A DNA stretch of 11,281 bases, from NCBI GenBank assembly GCA_022866195.1, contig JALHUF010000419.1:1-11281 (forward strand). The letters run 5' to 3'. Position 1 is the stretch's first letter, and each line of letters opens with the position of its first letter. Positions 1 through 8,238 of the stretch are shown piece after piece. A program made the translations under genes and the position numbers. The notes beneath the pieces were generated by a model. The model did not search any database. It was not told the DNA's origin and saw nothing but the letters and a program-made list of their open reading frames with translations. The DNA comes from Terriglobia bacterium (GTDB lineage: Bacteria > Acidobacteriota > Terriglobia > UBA7540).

Positions 1-1812
1 CCCTACATGGCGCCCGAGCAGTTACGCGGCCAGCCGGCCGACGCGCGCAGCGACGTGTGGGCGCTGGGTGTGGTGCTCTGTGAGATGGTGGCGGGCGCGC
101 GGCCTTTCCAGGGCCAGACGAGCTTCGAGCTGAGCTCGGCGATTCTCAACCAGGTGCCGCCGCCGCTGCCTCCGGCAGTGCCCACTCAGTTGGCGGCAGT
201 GATCGAGCGTTGCTTGGCCAAGGAGCCCGGGCAGCGCTACCAACAGGGCAGCGAAGTGCGGGCAGCGCTGGAAGCCGTTCAGTCAGGTGTCGCCCTTCCG
301 GCCTGGCCCGCTTGGAAGTATGCGTTGTCGCGTCGGCGCTGGCTGGTGCTGGTGGCGGCGCTGGCGGCAGTCTTTGCCGTTCTGGCGGCGCTGAATTTCG
401 AGCGGCTTCGAACGCGGCTCTCGGGCGGGGCGCCGCGAATTCGGTCGCTGGCCGTGCTGCCTCTCGAAAACCTGTCCGGTGACCCCGAACAAGACTATTT
501 CGCCGACGGCATGACCGAAGAGCTGATTACGAACCTGGCGAAGATCAGCGCCCTGAAAGTCATTTCGCGGACCTCGATGATGCAGTACAAGGGCACCAAG
601 AAGCCTTTGCCGCAGATCGCCAAGGAATTGAACGTGGACGCGATCATCGAAGGTTCGGTGCTGCGCGAGGGCGGACAAGTGCGCATCACCGCGCAGCTCA
701 TTCAGGCCTCCACGGACCAACACCTGTGGGCGGAGAGCTACCAGCGCGACCTGCGCGGCGTGCTGGCCTTGCAGGGCGAAATCGCAAGCGTGATTGCTGA
801 GAAAGTCCGCGCGGCCCTCACGCCCACCGAGCGCGCCCAGCTGACGCGCGCCCGCCCGGTCAATCCCGAAGCGTATGAGGCTTATCTCAAGGGCATGCAG
901 TCCTGGTACAGATTTTCCCCACAGGACATCGAGGCTGCGCTCGAATACTTCGAGCTGGCGCTGAAGAAAGACCCGAATTACGCACCGGCCCATTCGGGTG
1001 TGGCCCTGGTCTGGATTGGACGCCAGCAGGTGGGGTACACGGCACCGCGTGAGGCGGGTCCGAAGGCGAAGGCAGCCGCTCTGAAGGCCGTAGAGTTGGA
1101 TAGCACACTCGCGCAAGCTCATTCGTCGTTGGCTAGTGTTAACTACCTCTACGAATGGGACTGGGCTGGCGCCGATGTGGAGTTCAAGAGGGCCATCGAA
1201 CTCAATCCCAACTTTCCGGATGCCCGGGCACTTTACTCGCATTACCTGATGATCATGAAACGCCCGGAGGAAGCGATGGCGCAGATTCAGCGAGCCCTGG
1301 AGTTGGACCCGTTCACCGCCTTGTTCCAGGTCTGGTATGTTTCGGACTTGGAGTCCGCAGACCGGTATGATGAGGCCATCGTACAGATCCGCAAGGCGCT
1401 CAGAACGTCTCCAGGGGTTCCGTTCTTCGCGCACTGGAGTCTCTCAGGTTACCTCTTCCGTAAGGCCATGTATGAAGAGTCTTTGGCAGAAATGAAAGCG
1501 TATTATGCCGGGGACCGTGAAATGGAAGAAGCCTTGACGCAGGGGTACGCGCAATCGGGCTACCGGGGCGTGATGAGGCGCGCGGCGGACATACTGGCAG
1601 CGCGCGCTCGCAAGACCTATGTGGTCCCTACTGACGTTGCGTCGCTGTATGTGATGGCCGGGGAAAAAGCCCAAGCCCTCGAATGGCTGGAGAAAGGTTT
1701 CGAGGTGCGCGATCCCAACATGCCCTATGTCGATGTATACCAGATTTTCGATAGCCTGCACAACACCCCGCGCTTCCAATCCCTCCTGCGCCGCATGAAC
1801 CTCCCGCCGTAA
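1..1812 (+). CDS. PknB-like Ser/Thr kinase with TolB-like domain and TPRs (N-terminus missing)
   Basis: This is the C-terminal part of a membrane-anchored serine/threonine kinase. The frame is open from base 1, so the ATP-binding lobe and the HRD and DFG motifs lie outside the window. Numbering from the first Met (base 7), residues 1-90 are the kinase tail: the APE motif (MAPEQL), the DVWALGVVLCEM segment (subdomain IX) and the conserved Arg region RCLAKEPGQRY. A basic RRR followed by a hydrophobic stretch (about 110-130) is a single transmembrane helix. Residues about 145-270 match the TolB-like (COG5616) domain, with LAVLPLENLSGDPEQDYFADG and later EGSVLREGGQVRITAQLI. Residues about 283-590 are TPR-like helical pairs. 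The expected topology is a cytoplasmic kinase with TolB and TPR parts outside the membrane. Kinase-TolB-TPR fusions are frequent in Acidobacteriota. Substrates are unknown. The family call is secure. Confidence 0.93.
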   Translation, partial: PYMAPEQLRGQPADARSDVWALGVVLCEMVAGARPFQGQTSFELSSAILNQVPPPLPPAVPTQLAAVIERCLAKEPGQRYQQGSEVRAALEAVQSGVALPAWPAWKYALSRRRWLVLVAALAAVFAVLAALNFERLRTRLSGGAPRIRSLAVLPLENLSGDPEQDYFADGMTEELITNLAKISALKVISRTSMMQYKGTKKPLPQIAKELNVDAIIEGSVLREGGQVRITAQLIQASTDQHLWAESYQRDLRGVLALQGEIASVIAEKVRAALTPTERAQLTRARPVNPEAYEAYLKGMQSWYRFSPQDIEAALEYFELALKKDPNYAPAHSGVALVWIGRQQVGYTAPREAGPKAKAAALKAVELDSTLAQAHSSLASVNYLYEWDWAGADVEFKRAIELNPNFPDARALYSHYLMIMKRPEEAMAQIQRALELDPFTALFQVWYVSDLESADRYDEAIVQIRKALRTSPGVPFFAHWSLSGYLFRKAMYEESLAEMKAYYAGDREMEEALTQGYAQSGYRGVMRRAADILAARARKTYVVPTDVASLYVMAGEKAQALEWLEKGFEVRDPNMPYVDVYQIFDSLHNTPRFQSLLRRMNLPP

Positions 1813-1831
1813 GGTCGCCCCGCGGCTTTTT
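1813..1831 (+). terminator. Candidate intrinsic terminator after the kinase gene
   Basis: Directly after the TAA stop, GTCGC (1814-1818) can pair with GCGGC (1822-1826) across a CCC loop, with one G-U pair. Five T residues follow at 1827-1831. The stem is short but GC-rich and well placed to end the kinase transcript before the convergent aceF gene. Confidence 0.45.
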
Positions 1832-1884
1832 CGTGGGATTTACCGAGGCGTCGCGCGGGCCCAATTCCGCAACAGTAAACCACA

Positions 1885-1917
1885 GGAAAGCCGCAACTCT
1901 CGGAGGCAGGAGTTACG
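1885..1917 (-). terminator. Candidate stem-loop terminator for aceEF
   Basis: On the minus strand, 11 bases after the aceF stop, an 8-bp stem forms between 1917-1910 and 1899-1892 (CGTAACTC with GAGTTGCG, one G-U pair) with a 10-base loop. The sequence that follows is GGCTTTCC, so the U-run is only three long. It could be a weak intrinsic terminator or simply a 3' stabilising hairpin. Confidence 0.35.
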
Positions 1918-1928
1918 CTACTTGTATT

Positions 1929-3305
1929 TCATCCTTCCGGAAGCAGCCGAGAAGGTTGCTCCAGGGCTTCCGCCACCCAGCGCAAGAAGCGGGCGGCGTC
2001 GGCGCCGTCGATTACCCGGTGATCGTAGGAAAGGGAAAGGGGGAGCATCAGCCGCGGCTGAAACATGCCGTGGAGAAACACCGGTTCCATCCGCGCCCGC
2101 GCGATGCCCAGGATGGCAACTTCTGGAGAGTTCACGATGGGCGAGAAATGCGTGCCACCGATTCCCCCCAGATTGGAGATCGTGAACACCCCGCCTTCCA
2201 TCTCCTCCAGCGCAATTTTCCTGCTCCGAGCTTTTTCCGCCAGTTGGGCCAGTTCGGTGGAGATTTCCCAGAGGTTCTTTTTATCGGCATCACGCAGGAC
2301 GGGGACCAGCAGGCCGCGATCGGTGTCCACCGCCACGCCAATGTGGCAATACTTCTTGTAGATCAACTCCTCCCGCGCCATGTCTATGCTGGAAGCAAAT
2401 TGCGGGAACATCTTCAGCGCCGCGGCCACAACCTTCACCGCGATCGCGGTCACAGTCAGTTTTGTGCCTGCGGCTTCGGCCTTGCTTTCATGACGTTTTC
2501 GCAATTGCTCCAACTCCGTGATATCTGCCTTATCGGAGTGCGTCACATGGGGGATGGTTGACCAAGCGTAGCTCAGATGCTCCGCCGTCTTGCGGCGCAC
2601 GGCCCGCATCGGCTTGCGCTCAACTTCTCCCCACCTCGTGAAATCAGGTAACCGAACTACGGGCGCTGCCATAGTGGGCCCCGGGCCTTCCGGCCGGCTC
2701 AGCGTCGCGCGCACGTAGGCTTTCACATCCTCCTCGGAAATGCGGCCGCCCGGGCCTGAACCTGCGACATCGTTGATGTCCACGTCCAGTTCCCGCGCCA
2801 GGCGGCGGACGGAGGGCGAAGCGGGTGCGGCCTCTCGAGGAGTCGGCGCCGCGGCAGGCGTCGGGGCGCGCGGAGTAATTTCGATTCCTGCGGCGGGCGG
2901 CAACGCGCGGGTCGGCTCCGGCCGGACTTCGGGCGCCTTTTCCACTTTCTTCTCGATTTTCGGTGGCGCGGCTGCCGCTGCCTTCTCTTCCACGGCGACA
3001 ACCGGCTCCTTGGCTTTCGCGCTCATCTCCTCCGCGCGCGGCGCTTTCGTCTCGGCCAACGCGGCGGCGCCTTCCTCGATGGTCAGGATCAGGCCTCCCA
3101 CCTTCAGTTTTTCGCCTTCCTTGACGTGGACTGCCTTCACCGTTCCGGCGAGCGGCGAGGGGACTTCGATCGTGGCCTTGTCGGTTTCGAGTTCCAGCAC
3201 CGACTGGTTCGGTGCGATGATGTCACCTACTGAAACCAGAACCTTCAACACGTCACCTGATTCCACGTTCTCGCCCAGTTCCGGCAGTCTGAATTCAGTC
3301 GCCAT
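1929..3305 (-). CDS. aceF: Pyruvate dehydrogenase E2, dihydrolipoamide acetyltransferase
   Basis: This is the E2 core of the pyruvate dehydrogenase complex, which moves the acetyl group from E1 through a lipoyl arm to coenzyme A. The 458-residue protein starts with one lipoyl domain (about 1-78) carrying the ETDKA motif, lipoyl-lysine K43. A long Ala/Pro/Lys/Glu-rich linker follows (about 80-162), then the peripheral-subunit-binding domain (about 163-198, SPSVRRLARELDVDINDVAG) and the catalytic acetyltransferase domain (about 228-458). The catalytic DHRVIDG motif, with His429 and Asp433, is intact near the C-terminus. A good ribosome-binding site (AAGGAAG) lies about 8-10 bases before the ATG. 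It follows aceE by 14 bp, so the two are co-transcribed. The single lipoyl domain contrasts with the three in E. coli AceF. A 2-oxoglutarate dehydrogenase E2 is the alternative, but the aceE neighbour argues for pyruvate. Confidence 0.96.
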   Translation of the reverse strand: MATEFRLPELGENVESGDVLKVLVSVGDIIAPNQSVLELETDKATIEVPSPLAGTVKAVHVKEGEKLKVGGLILTIEEGAAALAETKAPRAEEMSAKAKEPVVAVEEKAAAAAPPKIEKKVEKAPEVRPEPTRALPPAAGIEITPRAPTPAAAPTPREAAPASPSVRRLARELDVDINDVAGSGPGGRISEEDVKAYVRATLSRPEGPGPTMAAPVVRLPDFTRWGEVERKPMRAVRRKTAEHLSYAWSTIPHVTHSDKADITELEQLRKRHESKAEAAGTKLTVTAIAVKVVAAALKMFPQFASSIDMAREELIYKKYCHIGVAVDTDRGLLVPVLRDADKKNLWEISTELAQLAEKARSRKIALEEMEGGVFTISNLGGIGGTHFSPIVNSPEVAILGIARARMEPVFLHGMFQPRLMLPLSLSYDHRVIDGADAARFLRWVAEALEQPSRLLPEG

Positions 3306-3319
3306 GGCGGAGGCTTCCT

Positions 3320-5998
3320 TTAAGCGAACATGGGATTAACCTTCTCTGGGCTAATCTCCAGGTCTTGCAGGGCCTTTTGAACGACCTCGGGTTTGAGCTT
3401 CTTCTCTTGCCGCAGCGCGGCCAGGGTGGCCAGCGTGATGTGTCGGGCGTCAACCTCGAAGAAGTCGCGCAGGGCGCGGCGTGAATCACTCCGACCGAAC
3501 CCGTCCGTGCCCAACGATACCAGCGGTCGTGGGAACCAGCGGGAGACGGAATCCGGCAGCGCCTTCACGTAATCGGAAGCCGCCACGCAGACCCCCAACG
3601 CGTCCTTCAAACAGGAGGTGACGTAAGGGACTCGCGGGGGCTCCAGCGGATGAAGCCGGTTCCAGCGTTCCACTGCGTGCCCGTCGCGATACAGCTCCTT
3701 GTAGCTGGTGATGCTCCACACATCGGCGGCGACGCCGTACTTTTCCCCGAGCAACTTCTGCGCCCTCAGCGCTTCGTTCAGGATAGCTCCGCTGCCGAAA
3801 AGCTGTGCGCGCAGTTGCGCCTTCTTGTTCTCCGCCGCCTTCAGTCGGTACAGGCCCTTGAGGATGCCCTCCGCCACACCTTCCGGCATGGCAGGCATCA
3901 GGTAGGGCTCGTTCATCAGCGTGAGGTAGTAAAAGATGCTTTCCCCCTCGGCATACATGCGCCGGATGCCTTCCTGGATGATGACCGCAATCTCGTAAGC
4001 GAAGGCCGGGTCGTAAGCCATCAGGTTGGGAACCGTGTAGGCCAGCAGATGGCTGTTTCCATCCTGATGCTGGAGACCTTCGCCGGCCAAGGTGGTGCGC
4101 CCGGAAGTCCCGCCCAGAAGGAATCCCCGGCAGCGCGAATCGGCCGCGGCCCAAATCAGGTCGCCGACGCGCTGGAGGCCGAACATGGAGTAGAAGATGA
4201 AGAAGGGGATGGTGTTGATACTGTGGGTGAGGCAGGCGGTGCCGGCGGCGATGAACGAGGCTATGGCGCCGGCTTCGGTGATCCCTTCTTCCAGAATCTG
4301 TCCGTCCCTGGCCTCCTTGTAGTAAAGCAAGGTGTCTCGATCGACGGGCTCGTAGAGCTGCCCGGGGTGCGAATAGATTCCCACTTGCCGGAACAGGGCC
4401 TCCATGCCAAAGGTGCGCGCCTCATCGGGGACGATGGGCACTATAAGCTTTCCGATTTCTTCGTGGCGCAGGAGCTTGGAAAGCATCCGCACAAAGGCCA
4501 TGGTGGTGGAGGCTTCGCGGCCCTCGGTGCCCTTGTAGAACTCCTCGAAGGCTTCTCCGAGATCAACTTCCAGCTTTTGGCATTTGGGAGCGCGCGCCGG
4601 CACATAGCCCCCCAACGACCGCCGGCGCTCGTGCAGGTACTTGATCTCCGGGCTGTCGTCCGGGGGCCTGTAGAAGGGCGCTTTGGCCACCTCTTCGTCG
4701 GAGATGGGTATTCCGAAGCGGCTGCGAAACTCTCGGAGTTCCTCCTCGTTCATTTTCTTCTGTTGGTGGGTAATGTTCTTGCCTTCGCCGGCTTCACCGA
4801 GCCCGTAGCCTTTGATGGTTCTGGCCAGGATGACTGTGGGCGAGCCTTGGTGCTCCACGGCGGCCTTATAGGCGTTATAAACCTTCTCGGGGTCGTGCCC
4901 GCCCCGGCGCAGCTTGCGGAGTTGTTCGTCGGCGAAATGCTTCACCATCTCCAGCAAGCGCGGGTGAGCGCCGAAGAAATGCTGGCGCACATAGCTTCCC
5001 GGCTCGACGGAATACTTCTGATACTCCCCGTCCACAACCTCTCCCATGCGCTTCACGAGCAGCCCTTCGTCATCCTTGGCGAGCAGAGGATCCCAATCGT
5101 CACCCCAGAGGACCTTGATGACGTTCCAACCGGCGCCGCGGAAGATCGCTTCCAGTTCTTGCACGATGCTGCCGTTGCCACGGACCGGACCGTCGAGCCT
5201 CTGCAAGTTGCAGTTGACAACGAAGATCAGGTTATCCAGCTTCTCGCGGGCGGCCAGGGTAATGGCGCCGAGCGTTTCTGGCTCATCCGTCTCGCCGTCT
5301 CCCACGAAGGCCCAGACCTTGGCGTCAGAGAGCTTCTTGAGGCCGCGGTCCTCCAGATAGCGGTTGAAGCGCGCCTGGTAGATGGCCATGATGGGGCTCA
5401 AGCCCATGGAGACGGTGGGAAACTCCCAGAAATTGGGCATCAACCAGGGATGAGGATAGGATGAGAGCCCGCCGCCGGGTTTCAATTCCCGCCGGAAGTT
5501 CTCCAGTTGCTCGACTGACAGGCGGCCCTCCAGAAAGGCGCGCGCGTAAATCCCGGGCGACGCGTGGCCCTGGAGATAAACAATATCGCCCTCCTGACTG
5601 TCTCCCCTGGCCCGAAAGAAATGATTGAACCCGACTTCATATAGGGTCGCGGCTGAGGCATATGTGGAAATGTGCCCCCCGATGCCGCTTTCCTCGCGGT
5701 TGGCTCGCACCACCATGGCCATGGCGTTCCAGCGGATCAGGCTCTTGATGCGCCGTTCGATCTCGCGGCTGCCGGGGAAGGGAAGCTGCTTTTCAGCCGA
5801 GATGGTGTTGATGTAGGGCGTATTGGCCGTGAAGGGCAATTTGACGCCCGCCTGTTGGGCGTGAACGCCCAGTTCGTGCAGGAGACGCGCGACGCGCTCG
5901 GGCCCGCCGCGCTCCAACACGTAGTTCAGCGACTCCTGCCATTCCCGGGTTTCAATCGCTTCGAGCTCGGAAGACTGTTTGTCTGTCGTGTTGTTCAT
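3320..5998 (-). CDS. aceE: Pyruvate dehydrogenase E1 component, homodimeric type
   Basis: This is the thiamine-diphosphate-dependent E1 that decarboxylates pyruvate and reductively acetylates the lipoyl group of E2. From the ATG at 5998 it is 892 residues, close to the 887 of E. coli AceE. The ThDP/Mg motif is present as GDGETDEP (about 233-240), ending about 29 residues later at NCNLQRLDGP. Other family landmarks are GHASPGIYARAFLEGR (His about 145), GGHDP (about 366-370) and GKNITHQQKKMN, whose His at about 411 matches the active-site His407 region of E. coli AceE. An upstream in-frame ATG at 6115 would add 39 residues, but that extension (Arg/Gly/Pro-rich) does not look like the family N-terminus. 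The ATG at 5998 has AGAGAAGGG about 11 bases upstream. It is the first gene of an aceE-aceF operon. Confidence 0.96.
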   Translation of the reverse strand: MNNTTDKQSSELEAIETREWQESLNYVLERGGPERVARLLHELGVHAQQAGVKLPFTANTPYINTISAEKQLPFPGSREIERRIKSLIRWNAMAMVVRANREESGIGGHISTYASAATLYEVGFNHFFRARGDSQEGDIVYLQGHASPGIYARAFLEGRLSVEQLENFRRELKPGGGLSSYPHPWLMPNFWEFPTVSMGLSPIMAIYQARFNRYLEDRGLKKLSDAKVWAFVGDGETDEPETLGAITLAAREKLDNLIFVVNCNLQRLDGPVRGNGSIVQELEAIFRGAGWNVIKVLWGDDWDPLLAKDDEGLLVKRMGEVVDGEYQKYSVEPGSYVRQHFFGAHPRLLEMVKHFADEQLRKLRRGGHDPEKVYNAYKAAVEHQGSPTVILARTIKGYGLGEAGEGKNITHQQKKMNEEELREFRSRFGIPISDEEVAKAPFYRPPDDSPEIKYLHERRRSLGGYVPARAPKCQKLEVDLGEAFEEFYKGTEGREASTTMAFVRMLSKLLRHEEIGKLIVPIVPDEARTFGMEALFRQVGIYSHPGQLYEPVDRDTLLYYKEARDGQILEEGITEAGAIASFIAAGTACLTHSINTIPFFIFYSMFGLQRVGDLIWAAADSRCRGFLLGGTSGRTTLAGEGLQHQDGNSHLLAYTVPNLMAYDPAFAYEIAVIIQEGIRRMYAEGESIFYYLTLMNEPYLMPAMPEGVAEGILKGLYRLKAAENKKAQLRAQLFGSGAILNEALRAQKLLGEKYGVAADVWSITSYKELYRDGHAVERWNRLHPLEPPRVPYVTSCLKDALGVCVAASDYVKALPDSVSRWFPRPLVSLGTDGFGRSDSRRALRDFFEVDARHITLATLAALRQEKKLKPEVVQKALQDLEISPEKVNPMFA

Positions 5999-6317
5999 TC
6001 TTGTGTGACCCTTCTCTCCAAAGAATGAAGGTGGGTTGTGCCTGCCCGCCGATTTGGCATCTTCCCGGCTTCCCTCTCGATGGGGAAAGACCCGGCCGCT
6101 TGGGTACGGAATCAAGTCAATGACTTATGTGATACCCGAAAGCCCTAGGATATCATGGGATGCTGCTACGGAGCGCCCGCGCGATAGCGGCGCCCCACCG
6201 CCCAAGCGGCGCGCGAGCGGTTGTTTCCCGCGGAATATCGGGCCAAGCGCAAGCTTCTGCCTCCGGGTTTGCTTTGCCGGGCACCCGCTGGGATTGGCAG
6301 GGGAGGAAGCGCGGGTA
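5999..6317. other. Intergenic gap upstream of aceE, no convincing gene
   Basis: This 319-bp stretch separates the end of the TPR operon from aceE, both on the minus strand, so it should hold the aceEF promoter and 5' leader. I see no strong -35/-10 pair. The best -10-like hexamer is CATAAG on the minus strand (6130-6125), without a good -35. The half nearer the TPR operon (about 6180-6317) is GC-rich with several 4-bp hairpins but no stem followed by a T-run, so no clear terminator for the TPR operon. A plus-strand open frame crosses here but resembles no protein. Confidence 0.6.
6114..6126. promoter_or_regulatory. Palindrome AAGTCA-A-TGACTT upstream of aceE
   Basis: A perfect 6-bp inverted repeat with a 1-base spacer sits about 115 bp before the aceE start codon, in a locally AT-richer patch. 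Its size and symmetry fit a dimeric repressor or activator site, but no known operator consensus is recognised. It could be chance. Confidence 0.3.
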
Positions 6318-7301
6318 TCAGTGAGGGCGGATTTTAGGGGTCTCTCGCTTTAGTTTGTGGAAAGTGGCCCAGGCTGCTTCGGCGTTCTTCACCTCGCCCC
6401 GCCGCTTGTAGATTCTTCCCAGCGCGTAATATGGTTCAACGTAGCTGGGATTGAGGGTCGTTGCCTGGCGCAGCGCGGCCAGAGCCTCAGCATCCTTCTT
6501 CTGCTTTTCCAGAAGCAGGCCCAACTCGTAGTGTGCCTGGGGGAAGCGCGCATCGTAGCGCAAGGATTCCTTCAGGGCGGCCTCAGCTTCTTCCAACCGG
6601 CCCAGCTTGATGAGCAGGGTGCCCAGGTTCAGAGGGGGCCAGGCTGAACTCAGCGGTTTTTCGCGGTTCAAGCGAATCGCTTCCTGGTAAGTCTTGATGG
6701 CTTGATCGTATTTGCCCAGAGCCTCGTAACACAGGCCCAGGTTGTCGTAAGTCTTCATGTAGCTCGGGTCGAGTGCAAGGGCTTTCTGGAAGTGAGAAAC
6801 GGCGGAAGTGAATTGCATCGCGTCGTAATCCAGCCGTCCCAGCCAGTAAGGATAAAGCGCGTTCTGGAGATCCGACTTCGCGAGCTGCGCGAGTTCGGGG
6901 CGAGCCCAATCCCGGTGATTGAGCTTGATATAGGCCATGGCCAGCCTGAAACGGCTCGAATCATCGAGTGGGCCCAGCGCTTCGGCTTTCTTCAGGGCCA
7001 CCGCAGTGTTGAGGTACTTCCCGTCGTCGAAGAACACCCTCGCCAGGAACTTCAGCAATTCCGGCGAGTTGGGTTTCTGTTCGATCTCCGCGGCCAGTAG
7101 CTTTTCGGCGGCCGCGTAGTCGCGCGTTTTCAGGGCTTGCTCCAGAGTAGCGCGGCGCTCGGGATCGAGCGGCAAGCGCGTAACTCCGGTCGGGCTCGTG
7201 AGGGGCGTGGGAATGTCTTGGAGCGTTTGGCCTGCCGCTCCGCTCCGCGCTACGAGCGCCAGCAGTATCACGAGCCCAATTCTCGCCCAGGCGCGCTTCA
7301 T
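6318..7301 (-). CDS. Exported TPR protein (third gene of TPR operon)
   Basis: This 327-residue protein has an N-terminal signal peptide: basic MKRAWAR, then a hydrophobic core to about residue 20, with likely cleavage near SGAAG-Q (about 24). The mature part is almost entirely TPR units, roughly at 47-80, 82-115, 115-147, 149-182, 183-216, 222-255, 256-289 and 290-320. Clear examples are YDNLGLCYEALGKYDQAIKT and YYALGRIYKRRGEVKNAEAA. TPRs are protein-interaction scaffolds; no catalytic domain is visible. GAGG lies 5 bases before the ATG. It follows the previous TPR gene by 31 bp, so it is probably in the same operon. The specific role is unknown; periplasmic assembly or envelope scaffolding is inferred from export and context only. 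Confidence 0.88.
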   Translation of the reverse strand: MKRAWARIGLVILLALVARSGAAGQTLQDIPTPLTSPTGVTRLPLDPERRATLEQALKTRDYAAAEKLLAAEIEQKPNSPELLKFLARVFFDDGKYLNTAVALKKAEALGPLDDSSRFRLAMAYIKLNHRDWARPELAQLAKSDLQNALYPYWLGRLDYDAMQFTSAVSHFQKALALDPSYMKTYDNLGLCYEALGKYDQAIKTYQEAIRLNREKPLSSAWPPLNLGTLLIKLGRLEEAEAALKESLRYDARFPQAHYELGLLLEKQKKDAEALAALRQATTLNPSYVEPYYALGRIYKRRGEVKNAEAAWATFHKLKRETPKIRPH

Positions 7302-7332
7302 TCGTGCCTCAAGAAGGCTGGCAGGCTTGTTT

Positions 7333-8238
7333 TCATTTAGGTCGTGTTCCAGCAGCTTCGAGCCTCTTTTTCAGCGCCAGGGCGGCGACACTCTCCGGAA
7401 CGATGGCCAGTTCCTGCTCGACTTCCTGGCGGGCCGCATCGTGTTTCCCTTGCTCCAGGTAGATCTCCGCCAGAGCCAGGTGAATATCCGGCAATTTCGG
7501 GTCCGCCAGGGCTGCGCGCTGAAAGACCAGGACGGCCCGTTCGAGCTGACCCAGTACCCGGTAATTCTCCGCGCGGGCCTGATAGACGCGGGCGGCGCGG
7601 CCATTGACCCGCGCCATTTCCCGGACACACCAGCCTGCGAGCTGCAGGTAAGCTCTCCCAAGTTGGTAGGCGTATTCCGGCTCCTGCGGTGTAATCTCCC
7701 GCAGAGCCCGGAGCTGGTCCGCCAGGCCGGGGAAGTTGCCCGCGCGCTCGTAAGCTTTGGCCAACTGCTGGCGGGCCAACGGCTCACGGGGCTGAAGCTT
7801 CACGGCACGCTCGAGCTGCGGGGTCGCCTCGGCCACTTTCCCCAGGGCCAGCAGGCTCGCACCCATCAGAATGCGGGGCGCCGCATAGTTCGGCTGCAAG
7901 CGGGCGGCTTCGCGAAACTGGGCGATGGCCTGTGAATGATCCCCTCGCATTTGGTACACGATCCCCAAGTTGCTGTAAACGAATGCGGCCTTGCCACCCC
8001 GGCGCAGCACCTCAAGAAAGAGCTTTTCGGCCACCTCCAGCTCTCCGGTCTTTTGCGCCTGCACACCCTCCATAAACAAGCGCTCGAGCGAAGCTGGCAA
8101 TGACGCAGCCTGCTGCGCCCTGGCCGGCCTGCCCGCCAGTAAGAGCAACACGGCCGCGCCGCACGCGCAAACGCAGACCGCGGGCCGGTGGAGTCGAGCT
8201 GTCCTGGATGTTCCCTCCGCGTTCACAGCAGGTCTCAT
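7333..8238 (-). CDS. Exported TPR protein (second gene of TPR operon)
   Basis: The protein has 301 residues. The N-terminus is an unusually long export signal: about 20 polar residues, then a hydrophobic core containing two Cys (VCVCACGAAVLLLLAG), with likely cleavage near RPARA-Q (about 41). A later internal start would give a more normal signal but no in-frame ATG is available before the core. The rest is TPR-like, with units around 52-85, 86-119, 120-153, 154-187, 217-250 and 251-284. Its start overlaps the stop of the upstream TPR gene in an ATGA, which suggests translational coupling; only a weak ribosome-binding site is present. The segment RVYQARAENYRVLGQLERA resembles RVHQLLAESYQVQHNRAKA of the upstream gene, so the two are probably related. 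No catalytic motif is visible and the function is unknown. Confidence 0.87.
   Translation of the reverse strand: MRPAVNAEGTSRTARLHRPAVCVCACGAAVLLLLAGRPARAQQAASLPASLERLFMEGVQAQKTGELEVAEKLFLEVLRRGGKAAFVYSNLGIVYQMRGDHSQAIAQFREAARLQPNYAAPRILMGASLLALGKVAEATPQLERAVKLQPREPLARQQLAKAYERAGNFPGLADQLRALREITPQEPEYAYQLGRAYLQLAGWCVREMARVNGRAARVYQARAENYRVLGQLERAVLVFQRAALADPKLPDIHLALAEIYLEQGKHDAARQEVEQELAIVPESVAALALKKRLEAAGTRPK

Noticed and set aside
283..1434. Minus-strand open frame (383 codons) opposite the kinase gene
   Set aside because: The plus strand encodes clear TolB-like and TPR sequence here; the antisense translation is Arg/Gln/His-rich and has no family signature.
3650..5464. Long plus-strand open frame (604 codons) antisense to aceE
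   Set aside because: It mirrors a highly conserved gene in GC-rich DNA, where the opposite frame is often open. The translation is His/Val/Leu/Gly-rich without any recognisable domain.
5999..6115. A 39-residue N-terminal extension of aceE from an ATG at 6115
   Set aside because: The extension is unlike AceE N-termini, while the ATG at 5998 gives near-normal length and has a purine-rich ribosome-binding site.
6036..6353. Plus-strand open frame (105 codons) in the gap upstream of aceE
   Set aside because: It overlaps the end of the third TPR gene, has no clear ribosome-binding site, and its Arg/Pro/Ser-rich translation looks like non-coding GC-rich DNA.
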